The notes beneath the pieces were generated by a model. That model saw only the letters and a program-made list of their open reading frames with translations, had not been told where the DNA came from and did no database searches. Below are positions 25,179 to 34,946 of a stretch of DNA of 64,000 bases, one piece after another. The stretch spans positions 50,819-114,818 of the forward strand of contig JAFWPB010000022.1 in assembly GCA_017545245.1 (NCBI GenBank), in the 5' to 3' direction. The stretch is from Clostridiales bacterium. Lineage in GTDB: Bacteria; Bacillota; Clostridia; Saccharofermentanales; Saccharofermentanaceae. The translations under genes were made by a program, and so were the position numbers. Position 1 is the stretch's first letter; every line of letters starts with the position of its first letter.

Positions 25179-25205
25179 GAGTGGGTCTTGGCCCGCTCTT
25201 TTGTT
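25179..25205 (+). terminator. Leader hairpin with T-run before rimP, possible attenuator
   Basis: GAGTGGG (25179-25185) pairs with CCCGCTC (25192-25198), followed by TTTTGTTT. It has the form of an intrinsic terminator placed in the leader, 22 bases before the rimP start, so it may attenuate the operon. The operon encodes NusA, which acts on such hairpins, so autoregulation is plausible but unproven. Confidence 0.55.
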
Positions 25206-25226
25206 TATCGGAAATTTGGAGGAGCA

Positions 25227-25688
25227 ATGGCAGGAAGATCCAAGGTTGCGCAGGAAGCTTTTGAGATCTGTGAACCCATCGTAAAAGAACTGGGTTTTGA
25301 TCTGGTGGACTGCGAATACAAGAAAGAAGGCCAGTACTTTTTCCTTCGCGTATTCATCGACAAGCGTGGCGGAATCGGCATTGACGATTGCGAAACGGTG
25401 AGTCATGCTCTGGATCCGGTTCTGGATGAGAAACTTCATGCTGATCCGGATTACTTCGAAGTGTCTTCTCCGGGAGCGACAAGACCTTTTGGAAGTCTGT
25501 CGGATTACATCCGTCATCAGGGTGAAGAAATCGAAGTATCGCTTTTTACTCCGGTAAATGGAACGAAGCATCTGGAAGGTATCATCGAGAGTGCGGATGA
25601 GGAAAAACTCATTCTTCTGGTTGGAGACGAAAAAGTCGAGCTGACCTGGGAGAAGATTTCCAAAGCACAGCGCACGATACATTTTTGA
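25227..25688 (+). CDS. rimP: Ribosome maturation factor RimP
   Basis: RimP is needed for 30S subunit maturation. The 153-residue protein has the family pattern LGFDLVDCEYKKEG...LRVFIDKRGGIGIDDCE and EVSSPGATRPF, with an SH3-like C-terminal half ending in the operon-typical KAQRTIHF. The ATG at 25227 follows TTTGGAGGAG; a longer frame from 25188 would run through the leader hairpin. It heads the operon rimP-nusA-ylxR-L7Ae-infB-rbfA-nrnA-truB-ribF. Confidence 0.95.
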   Translation: MAGRSKVAQEAFEICEPIVKELGFDLVDCEYKKEGQYFFLRVFIDKRGGIGIDDCETVSHALDPVLDEKLHADPDYFEVSSPGATRPFGSLSDYIRHQGEEIEVSLFTPVNGTKHLEGIIESADEEKLILLVGDEKVELTWEKISKAQRTIHF

Positions 25689-25725
25689 ACGGTAAATTAA
25701 AACGATAAAGATAAGGAGAGATTTT

Positions 25726-26862
25726 ATGAAAAACGAAGAATTGTTACTGGCGTTGCAGGCTGTCGCAAAAGAAAGAGGACTCGAAGAGGAAGTGCTTTTC
25801 GAGGCGGTGGAAGAAGCGCTGGTTGCTGCTTTTAAGAGAGAGTTTGCCGAATCAAAGGAAAATGAAAAGGTATTTGCCGAGATCGACCGTGAGACCGGTG
25901 AGATCACTGTATACGAAGAGGTTGAGGTCGTAGCAGAAGTGACGAACCCGAACTCCCAGATTTCTCTGGAAGAAGCAAAGGAAATCGATCCGGATCTGGA
26001 AGAAGGCGATACGATCGAGATGAACATCGATATCGAGTCTCTCGGACGTCTGGCAGCAAAGGTTGCCAAGGATGCCATCAGCAAGAAGCTTCGTGATACG
26101 GAGAACAGCCGTATCGAATCTGAGTTCTCTGACAGACAGGGTGAGCTTGCAACCGGTGTGATCCAGAGAAGTGATAACCGTTTCGTATTTGTAGATATCG
26201 GACGTGCAGAAGCAACACTTCCACGTCAGGAGCAGGTCAAGGATGAAGATTATTCTTTCAATAAGAGAATGAAGTTCCTCATCCTTCGTGTGCAGATCGA
26301 GAAGGAGCGCCCGATGATCATCGTTTCCAGAAGCCATCCGAATCTGGTAAGAAAGCTTTTGGAGCAGGAAGTTCCGGAGATCCACGATGGTATCGTCGAG
26401 ATCGTGAACGTTGCGCGTGAAGCCGGTTCCCGTTCCAAGGTAGCTGTCGTTTCCCGTGATCCGGATGTAGATCCGCTCGGCGCTTGCGTAGGCCAGCGTG
26501 GTGCACGTATCCAGGCGATCATGGATGAGCTTGGTCAGGAGAAGATCGATGTGATCCAGTACAGTGAGGATCCGGCAGTTTATATCAGCAATGCACTCTC
26601 TCCGGCAAAGGTTGAGCGTGTAGATACAGAGATCATCACCAATGAGGATGGCTCGAAGGAGATGAACGCACAGGTCATCGTTCCGGATCAGCAGTACTCT
26701 CTGGCAATCGGCCGTGCCGGACAGAATGTCCGTCTGGCTGCCCGTCTTACAGGATGGAAGATCGATATCAAGAGCTCCAGCCAGTTCCAGCAGATGGTTC
26801 AGAATGATCTTGTTGAGAACTTTACTGTCGTGGACGATGAGTCTTCGGACGAGCAGGCATAA
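25726..26862 (+). CDS. nusA: Transcription elongation/termination factor NusA
   Basis: NusA binds RNA polymerase and modulates pausing, termination and antitermination. The 378-residue protein has the N-terminal RNAP-binding domain (1 to about 125), an S1 domain (GVIQRSDNRFVFVDIG near 140) and two KH domains (DPLGACVGQRGARIQAIMDEL near 250; AIGRAGQNVRLAARLTGW near 325). It ends soon after KH2 and lacks the acidic repeats of proteobacterial NusA, as usual in Firmicutes. AAGGAGAG precedes the ATG. Confidence 0.97.
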   Translation: MKNEELLLALQAVAKERGLEEEVLFEAVEEALVAAFKREFAESKENEKVFAEIDRETGEITVYEEVEVVAEVTNPNSQISLEEAKEIDPDLEEGDTIEMNIDIESLGRLAAKVAKDAISKKLRDTENSRIESEFSDRQGELATGVIQRSDNRFVFVDIGRAEATLPRQEQVKDEDYSFNKRMKFLILRVQIEKERPMIIVSRSHPNLVRKLLEQEVPEIHDGIVEIVNVAREAGSRSKVAVVSRDPDVDPLGACVGQRGARIQAIMDELGQEKIDVIQYSEDPAVYISNALSPAKVERVDTEIITNEDGSKEMNAQVIVPDQQYSLAIGRAGQNVRLAARLTGWKIDIKSSSQFQQMVQNDLVENFTVVDDESSDEQA

Positions 26863-26903
26863 GGAATACGTGATTACGGGTTGAGAAAGAAGGCATTTCT
26901 GAT

Positions 26904-27197
26904 ATGGCGAAGAAAATACCAATGAGAATGTGCATCACCTGTAGAGAGCGTTTGCCGAAGAAGGAGCTGATCCGCATTGTGGCTACCGAAGATGGAGCAG
27001 TCACGGTGGATCCGACCGGAAAGATGCCGGGTCGCGGAGCTTATGTGTGTCATAATCCCGAGTGCCTGGAGAAAGCGGTCAAGCAGCATAAGTTTGAGCA
27101 TGGACTGAAGGATAAAGTCAAGCAAGATGCGGCGGTAGTCCTTCTGAACAGTGAAGAGAAAGCGGAAAAAGCAGATGAGCAAGGAAAGACCGAGTAA
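26904..27197 (+). CDS. ylxR: YlxR family RNA-binding protein (DUF448)
   Basis: A 97-residue nucleic-acid-binding protein of the YlxR family. The conserved core is visible: MRMCITCRERLPKKELIRIV at the N-terminus (residues 7-26), then GRGAYVCHNPECLEKA (about 44-59). It sits between nusA and infB, its standard place. It has been linked to transcriptional regulation in Bacillus and to RNase P, without a settled role. Its 3' end overlaps the next gene by 23 bases. Confidence 0.92.
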   Translation: MAKKIPMRMCITCRERLPKKELIRIVATEDGAVTVDPTGKMPGRGAYVCHNPECLEKAVKQHKFEHGLKDKVKQDAAVVLLNSEEKAEKADEQGKTE

Positions 27198-27540
27198 GAT
27201 CGTCACAAGAGAGAGGATCCTCTCGACAATCGGACTGGCCTACCGTGCCTCTCTTCTGACTTCCGGTTACGATTCAATCGAACTGGCCCTTCATCAGGGA
27301 GCGGTAGAACTGCTGATCGTAGCTGAGGATGGTTCGTTGAAGCAGAGGGAAAAACTGATGCGGATCGCGAAGGAAGAAGACGCAAAGACGCGCACTTTTG
27401 GTACTAGTGAAGAACTAGGCAATGCAATCGGGAAGGATGTTCGGATCGCTATTGCGATCCTGGATCCGGGATTTGCAGATAAGCTTATGAAGTTGATAGA
27501 TGAATATAAGATAGTAACGTCGGATGCTCCGACAAAATGA
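27175..27540 (+). CDS. L7Ae/L30e/S12e/Gadd45 family ribosomal-like protein
   Basis: A 121-residue protein of the L7Ae family, the counterpart of Bacillus YlxQ, which binds K-turn-like RNA. The core ([19 protein letters not shown] near residue 15, then a region with an LLIVAEDGS strand near 45) fits the family. I chose ATG 27175, inside the end of ylxR; an ATG at 27151 is in frame, would add eight basic residues and has no better ribosome-binding site. Coupled to both neighbours; infB begins 14 bases after its stop. Confidence 0.82.
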   Translation: MSKERPSKIVTRERILSTIGLAYRASLLTSGYDSIELALHQGAVELLIVAEDGSLKQREKLMRIAKEEDAKTRTFGTSEELGNAIGKDVRIAIAILDPGFADKLMKLIDEYKIVTSDAPTK

Positions 27541-27554
27541 TGCAGGAGGAAACA

Positions 27555-30413
27555 ATGGCAGAAGACAAAAAGAAAGTAACACCAGAAGAAGAGAAAACCG
27601 CAAGTAAGGTGGACGCTTCGCAAGGACTTAAGAGAACGGTAAGCGGTATTTCCGGTACCAAAACTCTTCGTGTCGGACGTGTAAATAAGAAGGCCAAGAA
27701 ACCTCCGACGGAAGAAGGAGCAGAGACGCCGGCAAAGACAGAAGAAGTTGCTGCTGTTAAGGAAGAACCGAAGGCAGTACAGCCGGCTGCGCCTGTTGAA
27801 AAGAAGACGGAAGAGCCGGTAGCAGCGCCTGCTCCGAAGAAGGAAGCAAAACCGGCGGCGAAAGAAGAGAAGCCTGCCAAAGTGGTCAAGGAAGAAAAAG
27901 AGAAGCCACAGGCAGAAGAGAAAGAAACAAAAGCTGTAAAAGAGACCAAGGTCGTCGCTGAACCGAAAGAGACGAAGGTCGAAAAGGAAGAAAAAGAAGT
28001 GAAAGCACCGGTTGCCAAGCCGGCTTCTGAAGCTCCGAAGAAGGAAGCTCCGAAGAGTGAGGGACCGCGTCTTTCCTCGGCGGTGGTGAAGGCACCAACT
28101 GCCGGAGCAACTCGTGAGACATCGACATTTGTACGTCCGCAGGGGCAGGGAGCAAACCGTGGCGGTTACCAGCAGGGTGGACCGAGACAGAACGGCGGAT
28201 TCCAGAACCGTGGCGACCGTCCGCAGGGCGGCCCGCGTCAAGGCGGCGCACCAGGTCAGAACAGAGGACCGAGAGGCGGTTCTTTTGGCGGATTCTCACC
28301 GAAAGATAAGGATGACGATGAGATCTACAACAATAACAGGAACCAGCCGAAGAAGAGCTCCAAGCCGAAGCAGGATCTTCCACCGGAGGCAACAAAGGAG
28401 AAGGCAAACTTCGCTGCCCGTGATGCATATGAGAAGAGCCGTAAGGAGCCACAGAAGGACTCCAAGAAGGATAATCAGAAGAACACGAATGCCAATGCAG
28501 ACCGTCGTTCCGGTAATAAGAGTGCAAACCGCTTTACCGGTAATGCATCTGACCTTCTTTCCGATGATGCTGTACTTGATTCGATGTACAGAGACAACAA
28601 GGGAAAGAAGAAGGTGAAACGCCAGTCTTTCGTGGCTCAGGCACCGGTCGTACATGCCCAGCTTACACATGTTGAGCTTCCTCCGTTTATTACGGTAAAA
28701 GAACTTGCCGAGGGCTTAGGTAAGAGAAGTGCGGATGTTATTAAGACCCTCATGATGATGGGTATGCTGGTTACTTTGAACCAGGAACTCGACTATGACA
28801 CAGCGGCACTGGTTGCTTCCGAATACGGAATCACGACTGAGCCAATCGTTGAGGTTACAGAAGAGGATATCCTCTTTGACGATAGCGAAGATAACGAGGA
28901 GAACATGAAACCGCGTCCGCCGATCGTGGTAGTCATGGGTCACGTTGACCATGGTAAAACATCCCTCCTCGACAAGATCCGTTCCGCTTCCGTTGTTAAG
29001 GGCGAGGCCGGCGGTATCACCCAGCACATCGGTGCGTATACCGTTCGTTGCAAGGGCAGACAGATCACATTCCTCGATACTCCGGGTCATGAGGCGTTCA
29101 CAACGATGCGTGCCCGTGGTGCCCAGGTAACGGATATTGCAATCCTGGTCGTTGCTGCTGATGACGGTGTCATGCCGCAGACGATCGAGGCGATCAACCA
29201 TGCAAGAGCGGCAAATACAGAAATCATCGTGGCGATCACGAAGATCGATAAAGTGGGTGCAAACCCGGATAAGGTAAAGCAGGAACTCTCTTCGCAGGGA
29301 CTTCTTCCAGAAGAGTGGGGCGGATCCACGATTATGGTTCCGGTATCCAGCAAGTCCGGTGAAGGTATCGATGATCTACTCGAGATGGTACTTCTTACCG
29401 CTGATGTTATGGAACTCAAGGCAGATCCGAAGCGTCAGGCAAAGGGTACAGTTATCGAAGCCAAGCTGGATAAGAACAGAGGTCCGGTTGCAACCGTCCT
29501 CGTTCAGCGTGGTACACTCCGTGCCGGCGATACCGTAGTTACCGGCCCGATCTTCGGTCACATCCGTGCGATGTACGATGAGAACGGTGCGGCGCAGAAG
29601 AAGGCTGGTCCTTCCGTTCCGGTTGAGATCCTGGGTCTTCCGGAAGTACCGGAAGCAGGTGAGACCTTCTATGCGGTAACCGATGAGAAGATGGCCCGTC
29701 AGCTGGTTGAAAAGAGAAAGATCAAGCAGAGAGAGGAACAGCTCCACAAGTCTTCGAGAATGACACTCGAGACCTTGTCTCAGGTTCTGGCAGAAGGCGA
29801 GATCAAGGATCTGAACCTTATCATCAAGGCCGACGTACAGGGTTCGGTCGAGGCGGTCACCCAGTCCTTGGAAAAGCTGTCTAACGAAGAAGTCCGTGTT
29901 AAGGTCATCCATGGCGGCGTAGGTACGATCACCGAGTCCGATGTTACGCTGGCGGATGTATCGAATGCAGTTATCATCGGCTTCAATGTCCGTCCGAGTG
30001 CAATCGTTACCGAGCAGGCTAAGAATGTCGGCGTAGATATCAAGCTGTACAGCGTCATCTACAACGCGATCGAAGATATCGAGAACGCGATGAAGGGTAT
30101 GCTCAAGCCGCAGTTCGAAGAAGTGGTCCTCGGTCACGTCGAGATCCGTCAGACCTTCAAGGTTTCTTCTGTCGGTACGATCGGTGGTGCCTATGTTCAG
30201 GATGGTAAGATCCTGCGCTCCTCTGAAGTACGTATCGTTAGAAATGGTATCGTTGTACATCAGGGCAAGCTTGCTTCCCTCAAGCGTTTCAAGGACGATG
30301 CGAAGGAAGTAGCAGCCGGTTATGAGTGCGGTCTTTCTATCGAGAACTATAACGACATCGAAGAAGGCGATATCATCGAAGTCTTCGAGATGCAGGAAAT
30401 TAAGAGAAAATAA
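27555..30413 (+). CDS. infB: Translation initiation factor IF-2 with long low-complexity N-terminus
   Basis: IF-2 is the GTPase that places initiator tRNA on the 30S subunit and promotes 50S joining. At 952 residues it is much longer than Bacillus IF-2 (~716). Residues 1 to about 190 are a Lys/Glu/Ala/Pro-rich disordered region, and about 195-255 a Gly/Arg/Gln-rich segment with RGG-like repeats. The conserved part has the IF2N motif region ([21 protein letters not shown]), G1 GHVDHGKTS near 462-470, G3 DTPGHEAF and G4 TKIDK, then domains II-IV. ATG 27555 has CAGGAGG at good distance; an ATG at 27537 is in frame but overlaps the upstream stop. Confidence 0.96.
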   Translation: MAEDKKKVTPEEEKTASKVDASQGLKRTVSGISGTKTLRVGRVNKKAKKPPTEEGAETPAKTEEVAAVKEEPKAVQPAAPVEKKTEEPVAAPAPKKEAKPAAKEEKPAKVVKEEKEKPQAEEKETKAVKETKVVAEPKETKVEKEEKEVKAPVAKPASEAPKKEAPKSEGPRLSSAVVKAPTAGATRETSTFVRPQGQGANRGGYQQGGPRQNGGFQNRGDRPQGGPRQGGAPGQNRGPRGGSFGGFSPKDKDDDEIYNNNRNQPKKSSKPKQDLPPEATKEKANFAARDAYEKSRKEPQKDSKKDNQKNTNANADRRSGNKSANRFTGNASDLLSDDAVLDSMYRDNKGKKKVKRQSFVAQAPVVHAQLTHVELPPFITVKELAEGLGKRSADVIKTLMMMGMLVTLNQELDYDTAALVASEYGITTEPIVEVTEEDILFDDSEDNEENMKPRPPIVVVMGHVDHGKTSLLDKIRSASVVKGEAGGITQHIGAYTVRCKGRQITFLDTPGHEAFTTMRARGAQVTDIAILVVAADDGVMPQTIEAINHARAANTEIIVAITKIDKVGANPDKVKQELSSQGLLPEEWGGSTIMVPVSSKSGEGIDDLLEMVLLTADVMELKADPKRQAKGTVIEAKLDKNRGPVATVLVQRGTLRAGDTVVTGPIFGHIRAMYDENGAAQKKAGPSVPVEILGLPEVPEAGETFYAVTDEKMARQLVEKRKIKQREEQLHKSSRMTLETLSQVLAEGEIKDLNLIIKADVQGSVEAVTQSLEKLSNEEVRVKVIHGGVGTITESDVTLADVSNAVIIGFNVRPSAIVTEQAKNVGVDIKLYSVIYNAIEDIENAMKGMLKPQFEEVVLGHVEIRQTFKVSSVGTIGGAYVQDGKILRSSEVRIVRNGIVVHQGKLASLKRFKDDAKEVAAGYECGLSIENYNDIEEGDIIEVFEMQEIKRK

Positions 30414-30427
30414 TTAAGGATAAGAAT

Positions 30428-30802
30428 ATGAGACAGAATCGTGCCGCCCGTGTGGGCGATGAGATGCAGAAAGTGATCTCCCGGCTTCTGCAGACGGAAG
30501 TGAAGGATCCTCGTATCCCTATGATGACGTCTGTTCTGGAAGTACGTATGTCTTCTGACCTGACGCATGCAAATGTATATCTTTCGATCTACGGATCCAA
30601 GGAAGAAAAAGCAGCATGCATGGAAGCGATGGAGCGTGCATCCGGGTTCATCAGAAGAGAAGTGGCCAAGCGTATCAAGCTTCGTGTCGCGCCGGAACTG
30701 CATTTTAAACTAGATGAATCAATTGAAAAGAGTATGGAACTCATGGATCTGATCGATCGGACGATCAAGGAGGACGAAGCGCGTGCCCACGAGAATGAGT
30801 GA
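30428..30802 (+). CDS. rbfA: Ribosome-binding factor A
   Basis: RbfA is a KH-fold protein required for late 16S rRNA maturation and cold adaptation. The 124-residue product has the family signature NRAARVGDEMQKVISRLLQ at the start, VKDPRI near 34 and LTHANVYLSIYG near 52-63, then RVAPELHFKLDESIE near 88. It is followed by nrnA with a 20-base overlap; the ribosome-binding site of nrnA lies inside its last codons. Confidence 0.95.
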   Translation: MRQNRAARVGDEMQKVISRLLQTEVKDPRIPMMTSVLEVRMSSDLTHANVYLSIYGSKEEKAACMEAMERASGFIRREVAKRIKLRVAPELHFKLDESIEKSMELMDLIDRTIKEDEARAHENE

Positions 30803-31808
30803 ATTTGCGAAGCAGGTTTTTGCCTGCTTTGCTTGCGTAAAGAACAAAGAGATCCAGATTTTCCCTCATGCACGGGTGGATGGCGACTGCATCGGTTCGT
30901 CTTCTGCTCTGGCTCTGGGACTTCGTAAACTCGGGTATTCTGCCCGCGTGATGCTGGAAGTTGAGATCCCGGAAAGGCTTGCTTTCATGAACGTTCCGAA
31001 GGATCTGTACCAGATCGTGACGGAAGAAAACATGGAAGAGATGAAAGCCCTTCAGGGGCTGGCATTTGCTACCGACTGCTCCGAAGGTCACCGCATGGGC
31101 GGATGTGAAGCGCTTTTTGAGTATGCGCAGATGAAGATCGTGATCGACCATCACGTTTCTTCCAATACGGAAAAAGCACTGGCATATGTTGATCCGACGT
31201 CGGCTTCGGCTTCCGAGCTGGTCTATGCGTTCTTGCGCGAACTGGAACTCCTGAGCGGGAAGATGCTTCTCGATGAAATGGCCGCCAATTTCATGATGGT
31301 GGGCATCCAGTCGGATTCCGGCAAGTTCTCTTTCGAGAATACCAGTGCGAAGACATTCCGCGTTGCCGCAGATCTTCTGGAACTGGGCGCCAATGTTACG
31401 GATAATGCCTATCATCTATTTGATGAGTCCAGTAAAGGAAAAGTCCTCCTTCAGGGACAGGCGCTTTCCAATATGCAGCTCTTTGATGATGGAAAAATAG
31501 CGATCACGAAGATCACTCTGGCAATGGTGGAAGAAACAGGCGCTCCGGAGGGAGCGGCAGATGGTATTGCCAATCTTCTTCGCGACATTGATACCGTGCT
31601 CGCAGCTTTTGCAGTACGCGAGTGTGAAGACGGAACGATCCGGGTAAACTGCCGCAGCAAAGTCGGATTCGACGCCGCTGCTTTTGCCCAGGAAATGGGT
31701 GGCGGCGGACATCACCGCGCTTCGGGCTTTACAGGCAGAAATGTAAGCATCGATGATTTCCTTTCTGAAATCGTTTCTAAGGCTACGGCTTTTCTGGAGA
31801 AGCAATGA
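30783..31808 (+). CDS. nrnA: DHH-family oligoribonuclease/pAp phosphatase NrnA
   Basis: NrnA degrades nanoRNA and dephosphorylates pAp. The 341-residue protein has the DHH family motifs HARVDGDCIGSS (motif I, near residue 30), ATDCSE (motif II), IDHHVS (DHH, near 121) and the DHHA1 motif GGGHHRASGF near 305. The start is GTG: AAGGAGG at 30767-30773 lies nine bases before GTG 30783, while the ATG at 30795 is too far. Its stop overlaps the truB start (ATGA). Confidence 0.93.
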   Translation: MPTRMSEFAKQVFACFACVKNKEIQIFPHARVDGDCIGSSSALALGLRKLGYSARVMLEVEIPERLAFMNVPKDLYQIVTEENMEEMKALQGLAFATDCSEGHRMGGCEALFEYAQMKIVIDHHVSSNTEKALAYVDPTSASASELVYAFLRELELLSGKMLLDEMAANFMMVGIQSDSGKFSFENTSAKTFRVAADLLELGANVTDNAYHLFDESSKGKVLLQGQALSNMQLFDDGKIAITKITLAMVEETGAPEGAADGIANLLRDIDTVLAAFAVRECEDGTIRVNCRSKVGFDAAAFAQEMGGGGHHRASGFTGRNVSIDDFLSEIVSKATAFLEKQ

Positions 31809-32776
31809 GTGAGCAGACTCTTCCAAGTGGTATTCTCCTGATCGATAAGCCGGCCGGTATTACGTCGTTTTCTGTCGTAGCACAGGTGCGGCGGTTTCTT
31901 CATGTGAAAAAAGTCGGACATGCGGGGACGCTTGATCCTTTTGCCACGGGCCTCCTGACGATTGCCGTCGGACGGGCGACCCGTGTTTTGCGTTATATGG
32001 AAAGCTTCGGAAAGACGTACCGCGCGACCATGGTCCTGGGGACGAAGACCTCAACCGGAGATATTGACGGAGAGGTGATCGGCGGAAAGAAACCGACAGA
32101 AGAAGAGATCCGTATGCTTCTTCAGGATGACGGGGCAAAGATCCGCGAAGCCGTAAATTCCATGATTGGCGAGATTACGCAGATCCCGTCGGTCTATTCG
32201 GCAATCAAGATCAATGGGCGGCCGGCGTACGATTATGCCAGAAAAGGCGAAGAAATCGAGATGAAAAGCCGGAAAGTGACGATCTACGGGATCGATATCC
32301 ATCGTATCTGGGAAGATCTCGGAACGGTCCGTGTGGACATGACTGTGGATTGCTCGAAAGGTACATATATCCGTTCGCTTTGTGAAGATATCGGCGAAAA
32401 ACTCGGCTACGGTGCTTTTTGCGAAAGCCTGCGAAGACTAAAGAGCGGAAAATATGAGCTTTCGTGCGCCTATACATTAGAGAAAGTGGAAGAAATGAGC
32501 GGAAACGGTGATTATTCCTTTTTCCTTCCGGAAAGTTCAGCTTTCTCTTCCGTGCCAAGGATCGAGGTCGATGAGAAAGAAGCCAGGGATATGGCGAATG
32601 GCAAAAAACTTGATTTCTCCCTCTTTAAGGATAGAATGGAGACAATAGAGGACACATCTTCCGGCATGCGGGTCCTTGCCTGCTGCGGGGAACGTCTTGT
32701 GGCTGTCATTTATGTAAGTGAAGAGGATGGTCGGAAGATCATCCGCGAAGAAAGAGTTTTGGAGGAGCAAAGATGA
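31805..32776 (+). CDS. truB: tRNA pseudouridine-55 synthase
   Basis: TruB makes pseudouridine 55 in the T-loop of tRNAs. The 323-residue protein has the opening GILLIDKPAGITSF, the catalytic Asp44 in HAGTLDPFATGLL, and the later motif CSKGTYIRSLCEDIG near 180. Full length for the family. ATGA overlaps on both sides couple it to nrnA and ribF. Confidence 0.96.
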   Translation: MSEQTLPSGILLIDKPAGITSFSVVAQVRRFLHVKKVGHAGTLDPFATGLLTIAVGRATRVLRYMESFGKTYRATMVLGTKTSTGDIDGEVIGGKKPTEEEIRMLLQDDGAKIREAVNSMIGEITQIPSVYSAIKINGRPAYDYARKGEEIEMKSRKVTIYGIDIHRIWEDLGTVRVDMTVDCSKGTYIRSLCEDIGEKLGYGAFCESLRRLKSGKYELSCAYTLEKVEEMSGNGDYSFFLPESSAFSSVPRIEVDEKEARDMANGKKLDFSLFKDRMETIEDTSSGMRVLACCGERLVAVIYVSEEDGRKIIREERVLEEQR

Positions 32777-33759
32777 TCGTTTGGAATTGCGTGATCAATA
32801 AAGATTGCCAGCTGATCTCTACTCCTTCGAGTGCGACGGAAGTGACGGCAGACCGCGCGGTAGCGCTCGGTTATTTTGATGGCGTACATCTTGGCCACCA
32901 GAAGATCTTCAGTACGATGTGTGAAAAAGCAGCTGAACTCGGTCTTCGGACGGCGGTGCAGACTTTTGATAATCCACCTGCTTCAAAATCCCAGAACAGT
33001 CTGATCACGACATATCCGGAAAGATGCGGGATCGTATCGGCCTGGGGCGTGGACGATCTTTTCGCACTGCCCTTCAACGAGAGGGTAAAAGGAATGAGCG
33101 CCAGTGCTTTTCTCGACGTATGCGTCAAAGACTAGATGCATGCGAAAGTAGTCGTAGTCGGAAGAGATTACCATTTTGGAAAAGGACGGGAAGGCGATGT
33201 CGCACTTCTTCGGAAGTGGGGAGAAGAGAACGGAATCGAAGTGGTGTCTGTTGAACCGGAACTTTTTGAAGGCCGGCGCATCTCGTCGACGTGGATCCGG
33301 GAGCTGATCGAGGAAGGAGATGTCGAGAAGGTAGAAACACTTCTGGACCATCCTCTGGCTTATACCGGCATTGTCGAAAAGGGCCAGCAGCTGGGAAGAA
33401 AACTCGGTTTCCCGACAGCAAATATCCGTATTGCCAGACAGAAAATGATCCCGAAATTCGGCGTGTATGCTTCGGCGTATCTTTTTGATGGGAAACTCTA
33501 CCATGGGCTGACGAATGTGGGCATGCGGCCGACCGTGAACAAGGACGATGACACGCCGCTGACGGAGACCATGATCTTTAACGAGCATTTCCAGCTTTAC
33601 GGGACAAAGGGGACAGTGCTGCTCCTGAAGTTTATGCGCCCGGAAAAGCAGTTTGGTTCGATCGAAGAACTGAAGACACAGATGAGCATAGACCAGAAGC
33701 AAGTCTGGGAATACCATACGAAACGGCAAAAAACAGTTCGGTTTGAAGGGTATATGTGA
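32773..33759 (+). pseudogene. ribF: Riboflavin kinase/FAD synthetase split by an in-frame TAG
   Basis: RibF converts riboflavin to FMN and FMN to FAD. The reading frame 32773-33759 is one continuous homology of 328 codons but is cut by TAG at 33133-33135. The first part (120 residues) has the FAD synthetase nucleotide-binding motif GYFDGVHLGHQ; the second resumes at the next codon (an ATG at 33136) with VVVGRDYHFGKGREGD, and contains the riboflavin kinase motifs GRKLGFPTANI and GLTNVGMRPTVN. The break falls inside the adenylyltransferase domain. A CAG-to-TAG change or a sequencing error would explain it. TAG is a normal stop elsewhere in the window. The intact kinase half could still be made from ATG 33136, although no ribosome-binding site is seen. 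Confidence 0.88.
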
Positions 33760-33797
33760 TATTATATTGCGTGGAATAAATTTTAAAGAGGTTCAAA

Positions 33798-34946
33798 ATG
33801 AATATTTTGGTAGCACTTGAAAAAGAAATCGTTTCCTTTCCGGGACTCGGATGGAAATTCAACATAGACAATGTAGCCTTTACGATCGGTGGTATCAAGT
33901 TTTACTGGTACGGCGTGCTGATCGCTCTGGCGGTAGGACTTTGTATCTTCCTTGGTTTGAAGCAGTGCAGAAAGTTCGGCATTACACCGGATCTTCTTAC
34001 TGACTACTGCCTTCTGACGATTCCGATGGCTTTCCTCGGCGCGCGTCTCTATTACGTTTTCTGTGAATGGGATCTGTACTACGTCAAGAACGACTTCGGA
34101 GCGACGATGGGAAACATTATGGACTTCCGTGGCGGCGGACTTGCGATCTATGGTGGTGTTCTCGGTGCGCTCTTTGCAATCTACCTCATGAGTGCGATCC
34201 GGAAAGTGCCGATGTCTACCATGATCGATTTTGCGATCGTATATATCCCGCTGGGACAGGCAATCGGCCGCTGGGGCAACTTCTTCAACCAGGAAGCATT
34301 TGGTACAACAACCACTCTTCCGTGGGGTATGAAGAGCACGGAGATCGCAAGATATCTGGCAAAGAACTGTCCGGAACTGGATTCCGAAATGGCGGTGCAT
34401 CCGACATTCTTCTATGAATCCCTGTGTACTTTTGCGACTTTTATCATCCTGATGGTGATCAGAAAGAAGAGCAAGAGAGCATGGACAACCACTGCTATGT
34501 ATTTTGTTCTTTACGGTATCGCCCGTTTCTTTATTGAAGGACTGCGTACCGACTCTCTTTATATCGGCAATACCAGCCTCCGCATTTCGCAGGTGCTTTC
34601 TCTCGTATTGATCGTTATCGGAATCCTGCTCCTTTCCTTCGGACGTGCGATGGATTGGAAGAGAAAGCCGATTCCGGAGAGATTCATCAAGGCTGACTTA
34701 AAGATGCAGGCTGAAGCCCGCCGTAAGAAGGAAGAAAGACTTCGTGAATACGAAGAAGACGAAGATGTGGAAGATCGTGTAGAAAGACTGGCTAAGTCTT
34801 CCTTTACTCTTGAAGACGAAGAAGAGGATGCTTCGGAGGATGCTGAGGAATCCGATGAGAAAGCAGAGGAAGAAAAGCCGGAGGAGTCAGAGGATGACTC
34901 CAATGACGACGATTCGGATGTAGACGAAGAGGAGATCGATGGATAA
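33798..34946 (+). CDS. lgt: Prolipoprotein diacylglyceryl transferase with acidic tail
   Basis: Lgt transfers diacylglycerol from phosphatidylglycerol to the lipobox cysteine of prolipoproteins. The 382-residue membrane protein has about seven transmembrane helices, the HGG-like segment GGGLAIYGGVLGA near 115 and the signature GRWGNFFNQEAFG at 157-169. It is about 110 residues longer than usual: after the last helix (ending near 280) comes a Lys/Arg/Glu stretch and then a strongly acidic Asp/Glu/Ser tail. AAGAGG precedes the ATG. The end overlaps rodA by eight bases. Confidence 0.95.
   Translation: MNILVALEKEIVSFPGLGWKFNIDNVAFTIGGIKFYWYGVLIALAVGLCIFLGLKQCRKFGITPDLLTDYCLLTIPMAFLGARLYYVFCEWDLYYVKNDFGATMGNIMDFRGGGLAIYGGVLGALFAIYLMSAIRKVPMSTMIDFAIVYIPLGQAIGRWGNFFNQEAFGTTTTLPWGMKSTEIARYLAKNCPELDSEMAVHPTFFYESLCTFATFIILMVIRKKSKRAWTTTAMYFVLYGIARFFIEGLRTDSLYIGNTSLRISQVLSLVLIVIGILLLSFGRAMDWKRKPIPERFIKADLKMQAEARRKKEERLREYEEDEDVEDRVERLAKSSFTLEDEEEDASEDAEESDEKAEEEKPEESEDDSNDDDSDVDEEEIDG

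Noticed and set aside
33133..33135. TAG recoded as a sense codon in this genome
   Set aside because: dnaE, hemW and rsmD all end at TAG at their family-typical C-termini, so TAG works as a stop.
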